51,532 nt of DNA from Bacteriovoracaceae bacterium. Lineage in GTDB: Bacteria > Bdellovibrionota > Bacteriovoracia > Bacteriovoracales > Bacteriovoracaceae. A program made the translations under genes and the position numbers. Each line of letters opens with the position of its first letter. The first letter of the stretch is position 1. The stretch covers positions 1 to 51,532 of the forward strand of contig QKCN01000034.1 of NCBI GenBank assembly GCA_003245675.1. The letters are read 5' to 3'. Below, piece by piece: positions 7,958 through 16,278 of the stretch. The notes below the pieces were generated by a model that was not told where the DNA came from, ran no database searches, and worked only from the letters and a program-made list of their open reading frames with translations.

Positions 7958-9847
7958 ATGCGTTTGTTCATTCTTTTGACCCTATTAACGACTTCTTTGC
8001 CCCTAATGGCCAGCATGAGCGTACCACTAGAGGTGGTTGATGATCCCAACCTTTACTCTCTCTACAAAATCAATCTCGCCCAAGTTGATGCAGAAAGTGA
8101 CAGCGTAACAGTCCAAGGGCCAACTCTCTATCCAGAGCAAACGGATAACAGAAGAAATTTCAGCTACAAAATCATGCACTCTTTTAAAATCTCCAAGCGC
8201 GATTACTTTCTACAAAAAATGATGGCTGAAGGAATTTTTGAAGCACGTACAGGAAGTGGTGCAGGTGTAGGAACGGCTTTTCTCGTGGCCAATAATCTTG
8301 TGCTCACTAACGAACATGTCGCCGGCACCAATGACAAAAAAAGAGAATGTGGAAAATTTGGTGTTTACCTCGCAGATAATAGCTTTATTTCCTGCCAAAA
8401 AATTCACTACTGTAACGCAAGACTAGATTTCTGCCTCGTCGAGCTAGAAAGTGATATTAGTGCCAACGCGCGCATCCTCTCGCTAGATCCCAATCCTGAT
8501 TTTGGCAAAAACAAAGAAGTCTACTTAGTCGGTAATGCTGATGGTGAAGGACTGCAAGGATCGAAAGGGCGCGGCATCATTCAAGATAAATATAACGGTG
8601 AGCTACTCAAGCACTATGCACCCAGCCTTGGTGGTAACTCTGGATCCCCGCTCTTTAACGGACATGGCAAAATTATGGGAATAAATCACTCTTCGGCATC
8701 AGAAAGAAATATGGTGAAAGATGAGTTCGATCACATCATTCCTCTCGATGAATATGAAGGCAACTCTAACCGCACGTTCAAAATGCAAATCCCCAATGTT
8801 TCCAAATACACTGTCAATTATGGAAGCTCTTCAGCGGCAATGCTCAAACACCTTCAAGACAATATCGCTGCAGAAGTATTTGAACAAATTTCTCAAGGAG
8901 AAGATGTTTCAGAAGAAGAACTCAACACCTATATCACAGCGCAAGAAGAGAAAATAGGTGCACTAAACGCCTTTCTATCAACTCTTGATTTTGAAGCAAC
9001 ACTCTTAAGTTGCGCCTATGAAAACAAGCTTATTCTCGATGGGCGCTCATGGGTCAGCTCTAACCAATACACCATTAAAAAGATTAGACTCTCTATTAAT
9101 AATTTTTGTCTGCGTTTCATCGACAATCAAAGCGATATGAACGATGAAGATAAAAGTAAAATGAAAGTTCAACTCAGTACCCAAATGAGCCGCATCTTCA
9201 ACTCTTTGGCATACCCCATCAATGATAGCGATTGGGAAGAGGCGATCACCAAATGTGCGACTGAGCAAAACACTATTGCCAATGATTGCTACCCACAACA
9301 AATCATTCGCAACAAAATTAAAAGCCACGCACTCCAACTCAACAATACTCAAATTAAATCACTTGTTGAAATCTATCGCGATATCAATGTTATTCAGGAA
9401 CCTGCGCAATTTGATAGCATGAAAACAACAATAATCGCGAAACAACTAGAAAAAGAAATCAACACTGACTTTATTTTTGAAACGCTGATGAATATGAACC
9501 AAATCAATTTCAATCAGACCGCGCCAGCCGAAACCCTTTCATTTAAGAGACAACTCGCAAAAATTGCCAAAGAAATTGGATTCACCCCACATGACAACCC
9601 AGAACTTTGGGAAGAAATTGAAAATAAACTTCAAGATAAAGCACAAACATCTGAATGGAATAAAATTTTCATCGATTTTGAAGACTGGGTAGTTCTTCCC
9701 TATACCGTTCATCGCAAAAAAGTATTTGGAAAAGATAAAAATCCTGAAATTTTTAAGGCAATGATCGACCGTTGGGAACGCGCTAGCATATTCGACGAAA
9801 CACAACGCCAAGAACTTGCAAATCACCTTTCAGGTAAAATTAAATAG
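7958..9847 (+). CDS. Secreted trypsin-like serine protease with large C-terminal domain (copy 1)
   Basis: The 629-residue protein has an N-terminal signal peptide (hydrophobic residues 3-19). Its chymotrypsin-fold domain lies at about residues 85-260: GTAFLVANNLVLTNEHV with catalytic His120, LDFCLVELE with Asp157, and GGNSGSPLFNGHGKIMGI with nucleophile Ser228. The S1 motif is GNSGSP rather than GDSGGP, as is common in bacterial V8/Glu-specific and related secreted peptidases. The remaining roughly 370 residues are helical, charged and cysteine-containing. I do not recognise that part; it might be an inhibitory or substrate-binding module. The protein should act outside the cytoplasm. The next gene is a paralogue along its whole length only 9 bases downstream, so this is a tandem duplication in one operon. 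Confidence 0.85.
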   Translation: MRLFILLTLLTTSLPLMASMSVPLEVVDDPNLYSLYKINLAQVDAESDSVTVQGPTLYPEQTDNRRNFSYKIMHSFKISKRDYFLQKMMAEGIFEARTGSGAGVGTAFLVANNLVLTNEHVAGTNDKKRECGKFGVYLADNSFISCQKIHYCNARLDFCLVELESDISANARILSLDPNPDFGKNKEVYLVGNADGEGLQGSKGRGIIQDKYNGELLKHYAPSLGGNSGSPLFNGHGKIMGINHSSASERNMVKDEFDHIIPLDEYEGNSNRTFKMQIPNVSKYTVNYGSSSAAMLKHLQDNIAAEVFEQISQGEDVSEEELNTYITAQEEKIGALNAFLSTLDFEATLLSCAYENKLILDGRSWVSSNQYTIKKIRLSINNFCLRFIDNQSDMNDEDKSKMKVQLSTQMSRIFNSLAYPINDSDWEEAITKCATEQNTIANDCYPQQIIRNKIKSHALQLNNTQIKSLVEIYRDINVIQEPAQFDSMKTTIIAKQLEKEINTDFIFETLMNMNQINFNQTAPAETLSFKRQLAKIAKEIGFTPHDNPELWEEIENKLQDKAQTSEWNKIFIDFEDWVVLPYTVHRKKVFGKDKNPEIFKAMIDRWERASIFDETQRQELANHLSGKIK

Positions 9848-9856
9848 GAGTCATTA

Positions 9857-11803
9857 ATGAGCAGCTTGTTAAAACTAAGTAGCATTCTTTCTCTCCTGGT
9901 TCTCAACTCTGCCTGGGCCGGCATTACTGGAATTCGCCCCCAAGTTGAAGATGACCCCAACCTTTACTCTCTCTATATGATTGACGATAGCGTAGTCGAC
10001 TTTAAAAGCAATAAAGTTACGGTTAAGGGACCAACTCTTATGCCTGAGCAACGTGTTGAAGAAAATTTCAACTATGGAAAAATGCGCAGTTTCAAAATTA
10101 ATAGGAATGACTATTTTCTACAAAAAATGATGGCCGAAGGTATCTTTGAAGCACAAACAGGCTCAGGAACATCCGTTGGGACAGCATTTCTTGTGGGTGA
10201 AAATCTCGTACTCACTAATGAACACGTGGCAGCCACCGACAATCAAAAGCGCCAATGTCGCAAATTCGGAATCTATCTTCCCGGACAAGAATTCGTCTCT
10301 TGCCAAAAAGTCCACTACTGTAATCACGACTTAGACTTTTGTCTCGTTGAAATGAGTACATTAAAAGATGGAAAAAATCTAAGCTCCAAAGCAAGAGTCC
10401 TATCCCTTGACCCCAAAGCAAAATACAGTAAAGATAAAGAAGTCTATTTAGTTGGTAATGCCAATGGACGAGGTATTCAAGGTTCCAAAGGTCGCGGATT
10501 CACCAAAGACGAATCAAATGGCGATAAAATTACTCACTATGCACCAAGCCTAGGCGGAACATCAGGATCTCCTCTATTTGATTCGTACGGAAGAGTCATG
10601 GCCATCAACCACTCCTCTGCTTCTGAAGTGATTATGGTGAAAGATAAATCAGGAAAAATGACTCCTTATAAAAACTGGAGTCAGATTGGAAAAGACTCTC
10701 AACTTGTTCGCTACCAACTCGAACGCGTCTCAAAATATGCCGAAAACTATGGAACAAGTGCAGCAGCGATGCTCAAAAATTTGAAGAAAAACATTCCTGC
10801 GGCTGTTTATAATAAAATCTCGCAAAGCAAATACATTAGTAACGATCAGCGGACTGCATTTATCGATGAATTAGAAGAACAACAATATCTCGTTGAAAAT
10901 TATTTAAATGACATCCCCTTGGAAGAAACGCTACTAAACTGTGCTCAAAATAATAAAGCCGCTCTTAATGGACGAGTTTCTCTTGGGGCGAATGTTTACA
11001 CAATCTCCAGTGTTAACATCCCAAGCAACAATACTTGCCTTAACTTTATTGATGACTTAAGCGATGCCAATGACAAAACTAAGCAAAAACTAAAAATTAA
11101 ATTAAGTAAAAAACTTAACGGCATCTACAACACGCTTAATCAAACAATAGACGATGGCGCATGGAAAAAGGCCATGAAAGAATGTCTTGAACAAGACAAG
11201 AGCTTTAAAGAAGAATGCGTATACAAACACATCATCGACAACAAATTGAAAAAGAAAGAATTGAACTTTACAGAAGATCAACTTGCAGAAATCGTACAAA
11301 TTTATCGCGATGTAAAAGTCTTAGAAAAAGCAATGCTCTATAAATATAATTTTAAAGATATTATTGTTTCACTCATCGAAAAAGAAATGAATGCAGAATT
11401 TGCTTTCAATGTTTTAATGGGGCTGGATGGAATCGAATATTATACGGATTCAATCATTTTCTATGACGATAGTAGTAATATTGCAGGCTGCAACTCCTTT
11501 AAAACGCAGCTACAAAAGATCGTCGATTCACTAGGACTTGATCCTGCAGATGATGGCGAAGTCTGGAAAGAAGTTGATCATCACTACTCTTATAGCACCG
11601 CAGATGGAGAATGGAAAAAACAGCTCGACTCATTTTCCAAAAACGTTGCCCGGCCATATTCTGAGCAGAAGAAAAAAGTTTTCAGCAAAAAGAAAAATAT
11701 CGCGCTACTGAAGAAGCTCGTCAAAGAATGGGAATATGCTGAAACATTAAATGAGCAACAAATACAAAAACTCGTTGAGCATTTTTTTAAAAGGATTAAA
11801 TAG
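9857..11803 (+). CDS. Secreted trypsin-like serine protease with large C-terminal domain (copy 2)
   Basis: The 648-residue paralogue of the preceding protease has the same layout. There is a signal peptide ending near AWA-GI (residue 21), a protease domain with His123 in NLVLTNEHVAA, Asp160 in HDLDFCLVE and Ser236 in GGTSGSPLFDSYGRVM, and a C-terminal helical domain of about 380 residues. The mature N-termini are closely alike (EDDPNLYSLY against VDDPNLYSLY), as are the protease cores. The C-terminal halves have diverged more but keep paired motifs such as ETLLNCAQNNKAALNGR and CLNFIDDLSDANDKTK. AGGAG sits 7 bases before the ATG. The gene converges on tRNA-Arg with no obvious terminator of its own. 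Substrate is unknown; a role in degrading external or prey protein is speculative. Confidence 0.85.
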   Translation: MSSLLKLSSILSLLVLNSAWAGITGIRPQVEDDPNLYSLYMIDDSVVDFKSNKVTVKGPTLMPEQRVEENFNYGKMRSFKINRNDYFLQKMMAEGIFEAQTGSGTSVGTAFLVGENLVLTNEHVAATDNQKRQCRKFGIYLPGQEFVSCQKVHYCNHDLDFCLVEMSTLKDGKNLSSKARVLSLDPKAKYSKDKEVYLVGNANGRGIQGSKGRGFTKDESNGDKITHYAPSLGGTSGSPLFDSYGRVMAINHSSASEVIMVKDKSGKMTPYKNWSQIGKDSQLVRYQLERVSKYAENYGTSAAAMLKNLKKNIPAAVYNKISQSKYISNDQRTAFIDELEEQQYLVENYLNDIPLEETLLNCAQNNKAALNGRVSLGANVYTISSVNIPSNNTCLNFIDDLSDANDKTKQKLKIKLSKKLNGIYNTLNQTIDDGAWKKAMKECLEQDKSFKEECVYKHIIDNKLKKKELNFTEDQLAEIVQIYRDVKVLEKAMLYKYNFKDIIVSLIEKEMNAEFAFNVLMGLDGIEYYTDSIIFYDDSSNIAGCNSFKTQLQKIVDSLGLDPADDGEVWKEVDHHYSYSTADGEWKKQLDSFSKNVARPYSEQKKKVFSKKKNIALLKKLVKEWEYAETLNEQQIQKLVEHFFKRIK

Positions 11804-11821
11804 AAGGGGAAAAAAGAAAAA

Positions 11822-11898
11822 TGGCGCAACCGGCAGGAGTCGAACCTGCGACCACTTGATTCGTAGTCAAGTACTCTATCCAACTGAGCTACGGATGC
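11822..11898 (-). tRNA. tRNA-Arg(ACG)
   Basis: The minus strand folds as a 77-nt cloverleaf with genome-encoded CCA. The anticodon stem-loop is CTTGA-CTACGAA-TCAAG (anticodon ACG) and the T arm is GCAGG-TTCGACT-CCTGC. The acceptor stem GCATCCG pairs with CGGTTGC except for a T-T mismatch at 4:69. ACG with A34-to-inosine editing would read CGU, CGC and CGA arginine codons. Confidence 0.95.
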
Positions 11899-11913
11899 GC
11901 GATTTGTGGAGGC

Positions 11914-11942
11914 AGAATAGTAAAAAAGTCCTAAAAAATCAA
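11914..11942 (-). promoter_or_regulatory. Sigma-70-type promoter of tRNA-Arg
   Basis: On the minus strand, TTGATT and TATTCT are separated by exactly 17 bases. The -10 box ends 15 bases before the first tRNA base, a normal distance for a tRNA promoter. Confidence 0.55.
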
Positions 11943-11952
11943 TACTCTTCAT

Positions 11953-11982
11953 AAAAAAAAGGGGCAACCAAAAGGTTGCCCC
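11953..11982 (-). terminator. Rho-independent terminator of the rubrerythrin gene
   Basis: GGGGCAACC-AAAA-GGTTGCCCC is a perfect 9-bp hairpin followed, on the minus strand, by eight T residues. It begins 28 bases downstream of the rubrerythrin stop codon. Confidence 0.9.
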
Positions 11983-12009
11983 TAATATTTCAATCGCTTA
12001 GCCTCTATT

Positions 12010-12588
12010 TTACATACAAGCAAGACCCAAACTGACTTCAAAATGAGCCTTGGCATGAGCACAAGCTGGGCAAAGATCAGGTGCTTCATTGCCTTGGTGG
12101 TTATAACCACAGTTGCGACAACGCCATGTTTTCTGCTCTCCACGCTTGAAAACTTCATTCTTTTCAATGTTTTTGCAGAATTCTAGATAACGATTTTCGT
12201 GATATCTCTCCGCAATTGCAATTGATTCAAAAGTATCAGCAATTTCTTTGAATCCTTCTTCGCGCGCAATTTTAGCGAAGTTAGGATACATTTCTGTCCA
12301 CTCATGGTTCTCACCACCAGCTGCTGCTTTGAGGTTTTCAAGAGTTGAACCAATTGTTCCCGCAGGATACATATCAGTGATTTCAACATCGCCACCTTTC
12401 AAAAACTTGAAAAGACGCTTAGCATGCTCTTTTTCATGATTTGCTGTTTCTTCAAAAATAGCAGAAATTTGCACAAAACCTTCTTTTTTAGCTTTAGCTG
12501 CGTAATAAGTGTAACGATTACGGGCCTGCGATTCACCGGAAAACGCTTTAAGAATGTTCTTTTCAGTTTGAGATCCTTTCAAATCCAT
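12010..12588 (-). CDS. rbr: Rubrerythrin
   Basis: The 192-residue protein has the full rubrerythrin layout. An N-terminal ferritin-like four-helix di-iron domain carries the two E-x-x-H-type sites (FSGESQARNRYTYYAAKAKK, EETANHEKEHAKRLFKFL, FESIAIAERYHENRYLEF). A C-terminal rubredoxin-like domain carries the two CxxC knuckles WRCRNCGY and LCPACAHAKAHFEV. Rubrerythrins reduce hydrogen peroxide in the cytoplasm using electrons from rubredoxin or NADH-dependent reductases. It is a single gene with its own terminator, divergent from the coiled-coil gene pair to its right. The organism may meet low-oxygen or peroxide stress, but many aerobes also carry this enzyme. Confidence 0.96.
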   Translation of the reverse strand: MDLKGSQTEKNILKAFSGESQARNRYTYYAAKAKKEGFVQISAIFEETANHEKEHAKRLFKFLKGGDVEITDMYPAGTIGSTLENLKAAAGGENHEWTEMYPNFAKIAREEGFKEIADTFESIAIAERYHENRYLEFCKNIEKNEVFKRGEQKTWRCRNCGYNHQGNEAPDLCPACAHAKAHFEVSLGLACM

Positions 12589-12768
12589 AGATTGCTCCTG
12601 TTTTTTCGGTTTTATATTTCCAACAAATCATAAAGAGGCCCTTAACCTCTGTAAACCCGGCAGCTGTTTCATTTTTGAAAAAAAGCATCCCAATAGACCA
12701 GTTTTTCACCTCAAAATCAGTTTTTGCCCTAAATTGTCACCAACAAACCGCAACGCGAGGAGACAAAA

Positions 12769-13179
12769 ATGAAAAAAATCAAATTAATTTATTTAGCAGT
12801 ATTATTTGGCTCAATTACAGCTCAAGCCTTTGCCGATCAATCTCTAGCTTTCATGGAAATGCGAGGAGAATGGGCAAAACTTCACGCCTATAAAAGCGAT
12901 GAAGGCAAACATGAGCAAATATTCTATGTTGCAACAAACACCTCTATTGCGAAAGTCAACGCAAACATTACTAGCAGCAACCAAAACATTACGGCCAACA
13001 CCAATGCCATAACTCAAAACAAAGAACTGATCAAAGAGCTAGACCAAAAAATCGACACGGTAAAAACAGAAGTTTTACTTTCGATCAATGCACTTGAAAC
13101 CCATATGACCAGTCAAAGCAACTTGTTACTACTTAAAGAGCAAATCAAAGCAGAACTCAAAAAAGAACTCGGACTTTAA
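12769..13179 (+). CDS. Small exported coiled-coil protein, unknown function
   Basis: The 136-residue protein has a clear signal peptide (KKIKLIYLAVLFGSITAQAFA, predicted cut near residue 22). The mature part is short and helical. From about residue 60 it has Asn/Thr-rich heptad-like repeats (NANITSSNQNITANTNAITQ), then a charged coiled coil to the C-terminus (IKAELKKELGL). There is no cysteine after the signal peptide, so it is not a lipoprotein. GAGGAG precedes the ATG. It lies 26 bases upstream of the large lipoprotein gene, and the two probably form an operon and may interact through their coiled coils. I do not recognise a family. Confidence 0.7.
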   Translation: MKKIKLIYLAVLFGSITAQAFADQSLAFMEMRGEWAKLHAYKSDEGKHEQIFYVATNTSIAKVNANITSSNQNITANTNAITQNKELIKELDQKIDTVKTEVLLSINALETHMTSQSNLLLLKEQIKAELKKELGL

Positions 13180-13205
13180 TTAAAATTCAAATAGGAGACA
13201 TACAC

Positions 13206-15959
13206 ATGAAAAACAAAATTCTTTACACACTTCCTTTGGCACTCCTTATCTCTTGTGGAAAAAATACGAACTCCAACACTGATAGCGTCAATGAAATCCA
13301 CAATGTGGCAGAACAAAATCCCGAAAGCATAATGAAAATTTCACCTGAGCAGATAGAAAAACTCAACAATTTTGCAGATCATGTGTTAACAAATGATTTC
13401 CCACTTGCTTCTTTTCCCATCTTGGCCAAAGGCTACTACTCTAGTCTACGCCAAGATGGACTAACTCATAGTGAAGCCAGTAATGCCATCACAAGTATCT
13501 TTAAGAATAATATCAAAAATCAAGTTCAAGCATTCAAAGCACTCAGTATCGTTCAAAGTAAAACACCACTTGCCACCAAAGAAGAAGCACCTGACTTCTC
13601 TTTGTTTCTAAAACACATCAACCGCGAATATCAAAACCAAAGAATCTTAGACCAAGAAGTCAATAACAACATTAGCTTTGCAGGTTATGGCGCCCAAGCG
13701 CTAGCAGCGGGAGCAAGCATTGCATTATCCTTTACCGGTGTTGGCCTTCCTGTCACTCTTGGTGTGGGCATGTTCAATCTCGCGCTAGATGCATCATTCG
13801 ACACAATCTCACAAAATATTGAAGAAGAAATGAAAGCATCATCCCTAAACTATGTCGCACAAAAACTTCAGCAGGCAACGCCATCATTTATCAATGCTCT
13901 TGAAAATTTACACAATGAAGAACCATCCATCGCACAGCTGAAAGCATCCAAAATGATGCGACAGTGGAGCCGAGAATTGGCCCAAAATATTGACGATGAA
14001 AGCGAAAAAGAATTACTAGAAACAATGCTGGGAAGCTCAATCTCTCAAATGACTCTTTCCTATTTGGCCAGAGAAGGAAGCCTGCAAAAGCTCACTGAAG
14101 AAAAACAAGACAAAGAAATCGCACAGATAAAGCAAGAACTAGTGGCCCTAGCGCAAACTTTTTCACAATTCAATCAATCCCAAGAAGAGCAAAAGAAAAA
14201 TTTGTTAATGGAAATCCAAAATGGGCAAAGTGAATTTCAAAATTTCAAAGAACACCTCTCAACTCTTATTGAGCACAATATTGATATTCCTCAAGAAATT
14301 AAAAATCAAATTGATGCCGTTATGAAGGGACGCTCCATTTCATCTGTGGAATTGGATGATGCGCAAGAAAAGTATCCTCAAATCAGCTCCCTACTTTCTA
14401 GTCTCAAAAACCTTAACATCCAAAAAAAGACTCTTGAAATTAAAATTTTCAATTCCCTTGATGCAGCCGGACAAATGATTCAATTGGCCAGTCGATTAGG
14501 CGTTGATCACAAAATCATAGATGTATCTTCTAATCTACTGAAGGGCTTTAAACTCTTTGATTCTTTTAAAAAGGCGGCTTTGGAAACTGGCGTTTCCGGC
14601 TATCTCGGCGCCATTAACTTAGCATTAGATCTATTCGGACAAAAGCAAGATATTGGCGCCAAACGTCACCAACAAATCATGGAAACCTTGGGCAAGCTCG
14701 CTCAAGGACAACAGAAATTGCTACAAGGCCAGAGCATGATTTTGACTGGTCAAAAAAACATCATGCTAATGCAAAAAGAGACACTGGCCACCATCATCAA
14801 AATCGGCGAAGAAATTTATCAACAAAACCAAACAAACTATTTGGCCATTAATGAAGTCAAAGAAGAAGTTTTGTACAATCGCAAAATGATGTTGGCAAAC
14901 CTGGAATCAGGACTCGATGACTGCGCCAGCTTTATAACAACTCAACAACAAGACATTGAAGAATTCGGCTACAGCTTTCAAACTTTGCAAAATAATTTCA
15001 CTAAAAATGATACGTATTATCAAACTTGTTTCAATGAGCTTCGCCAAAGATTTGAAATTCACTCACAAGAAACATCTCCTGTTTTTCACTATCAATCACA
15101 AGATAACTACCGAAAATCTCTCAATGATAATTACCAAGCAATCCTGCAATACTTGTCTGACAATGATAATAATGCTTTTGCTCAAATCGGAATCCCCTCT
15201 GAAAATATCATGCAGCTTGATACTAAAGTCAAAAAGATGGACAAAGCTCAATTAACAAAGCTCGACTACAACAAGGCAAAATATCTTCTTTCGGCCGAAA
15301 GCCTTGAGCGCAATATCAGCTATGCAATGGCCATTTACCCGCTCGAAAGCTTTAGAAACAATGGAGAACTCGACTTCACTCATCCCAAGACTTTCTATGG
15401 AACATATGAACTACGTCTTTTGAAAAACATCCGCGAGCACCTCAGCATTGCCATCGCTCAGCAAAGTCTCCTAAGTGGTGATGCTCTAATTCCAATTCTT
15501 TATCGCGACCTAAAACGTATCCAAACAGAGAAACCAAATTGCCTTGCCGATGCTTCTCACCCCTGGTGCATTCTTAAATCATCTCCTCTTTTGACAAAAA
15601 ACTTTATGAACTATGCATTAAACAAACAACTTTCCAAAAATGGTTACAGTACAGCATCCTACCTATTTGCCAAAAATTTTGCAGGCGATGATTTTTATCT
15701 TAAACAGATCGCAGGAAGCTATTTTAAATTTGCTTGGCATCAAGGAATCAATGAATGGACGATGGAACTCAATGGCATCAGCACAACAATCCCCAGCATT
15801 GAAGATTTTGAAAAAGGGAAACTCATTATCCATGCAGAACTAGAAAATCTTTTGAAAACTTTTGCTCAAGTTCAAAACTCAATTCACGACTTTGAAATCA
15901 AAGGAGATAATAAAAAGAGAGCAACGATCTATCGCTTGATGCTTCATTCAGTCATTTAG
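13206..15959 (+). CDS. Large helical lipoprotein with hydrophobic hairpin, unknown function
   Basis: The 917-residue protein begins with a lipoprotein signal (lipobox LISC, lipidated Cys17). The rest is almost entirely helical and rich in Gln, Glu, Lys and Asn. A glycine- and alanine-rich hydrophobic segment lies at residues 158-196 (from FAGYGAQALAAGASIALSF), long enough for a helical hairpin. Coiled-coil stretches follow (about 265-350 and 480-540), with a repeat-like run of QGQ/TGQ heptads near residues 500-525 and a second weakly hydrophobic segment near 462-480. Long helices with a Gly/Ala hydrophobic hairpin are the architecture of helical pore-forming proteins, but no sequence family is recognised, so this is only a structural resemblance. 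No membrane anchor other than the lipid is needed. It ends 28 bases before a terminator. Confidence 0.75.
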   Translation: MKNKILYTLPLALLISCGKNTNSNTDSVNEIHNVAEQNPESIMKISPEQIEKLNNFADHVLTNDFPLASFPILAKGYYSSLRQDGLTHSEASNAITSIFKNNIKNQVQAFKALSIVQSKTPLATKEEAPDFSLFLKHINREYQNQRILDQEVNNNISFAGYGAQALAAGASIALSFTGVGLPVTLGVGMFNLALDASFDTISQNIEEEMKASSLNYVAQKLQQATPSFINALENLHNEEPSIAQLKASKMMRQWSRELAQNIDDESEKELLETMLGSSISQMTLSYLAREGSLQKLTEEKQDKEIAQIKQELVALAQTFSQFNQSQEEQKKNLLMEIQNGQSEFQNFKEHLSTLIEHNIDIPQEIKNQIDAVMKGRSISSVELDDAQEKYPQISSLLSSLKNLNIQKKTLEIKIFNSLDAAGQMIQLASRLGVDHKIIDVSSNLLKGFKLFDSFKKAALETGVSGYLGAINLALDLFGQKQDIGAKRHQQIMETLGKLAQGQQKLLQGQSMILTGQKNIMLMQKETLATIIKIGEEIYQQNQTNYLAINEVKEEVLYNRKMMLANLESGLDDCASFITTQQQDIEEFGYSFQTLQNNFTKNDTYYQTCFNELRQRFEIHSQETSPVFHYQSQDNYRKSLNDNYQAILQYLSDNDNNAFAQIGIPSENIMQLDTKVKKMDKAQLTKLDYNKAKYLLSAESLERNISYAMAIYPLESFRNNGELDFTHPKTFYGTYELRLLKNIREHLSIAIAQQSLLSGDALIPILYRDLKRIQTEKPNCLADASHPWCILKSSPLLTKNFMNYALNKQLSKNGYSTASYLFAKNFAGDDFYLKQIAGSYFKFAWHQGINEWTMELNGISTTIPSIEDFEKGKLIIHAELENLLKTFAQVQNSIHDFEIKGDNKKRATIYRLMLHSVI

Positions 15960-15986
15960 CTTCAAACAACAATCCCCCAAAACTAA

Positions 15987-16014
15987 AAAACCTCAGTCCG
16001 AAAACTGAGGTTTT
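15987..16014. terminator. Bidirectional terminator between lipoprotein gene and tRNA-Ser
   Basis: An 11-bp stem (AAAACCTCAGT with ACTGAGGTTTT) has a 6-base loop. Read on the minus strand it ends in six T residues, closing the serS/tRNA-Ser transcript. Read on the plus strand it ends in four T residues, closing the coiled-coil lipoprotein operon. Confidence 0.85.
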
Positions 16015-16018
16015 ATAG

Positions 16019-16110
16019 TGGCGGAAACGGAGGGATTCGAACCCTCGGAGCCCGTGAAGGCTCGGTTCCTTAGCAAGGAACTGGTTTTAGCCACTCACCC
16101 ACGTTTCCGC
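16019..16110 (-). tRNA. tRNA-Ser(GCT)
   Basis: The minus strand encodes a 92-nt class II tRNA with a long variable arm (GAGCC-TTCAC-GGGCTC) and encoded CCA. The anticodon loop TTGCTAA is closed by GTTCC/GGAAC, giving anticodon GCT, which reads AGU/AGC. The acceptor GCGGAAA pairs with TTTCCGC. It follows tRNA-Ser(TGA) by 23 bases in the same direction. Confidence 0.96.
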
Positions 16111-16133
16111 TTATATACTGGCTAATTTAAAAA

Positions 16134-16225
16134 TGGCGGTGGATCAGGGATTCGAACCCCGGGAGGGCGTAAACCCTCGACAGTTTTCAAGACTGTTGCC
16201 TTCGACCACTCAGCCAATCCACCGC
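16134..16225 (-). tRNA. tRNA-Ser(TGA)
   Basis: The minus strand encodes a 92-nt class II tRNA with a long variable arm (GAGGG-TTTAC-GCCCTC) and encoded CCA. The anticodon loop CTTGAAA closed by ACAGT/ACTGT gives anticodon TGA, reading UCN codons. It lies 53 bases downstream of serS with no terminator between them, so both tRNA-Ser genes may be processed from the serS transcript. Confidence 0.96.
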
Positions 16226-16278
16226 ATTTAAAAGTAAAATCATATTAATCGCTTCCTAGCGACATTTCAACCCAAAAT

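Noticed and set aside
11751-11954. Plus-strand 67-aa frame with GATGRSRTCDHLIRSQVL
   Set aside because: Translation of the antisense strand of tRNA-Arg; no ribosome site or family.
11590-11967. Minus-strand 125-aa frame containing SVAQLDRVLDYESSGRRF
   Set aside because: This is the familiar spurious translation across a tRNA gene; it overlaps tRNA-Arg(ACG) and the protease 3' end.
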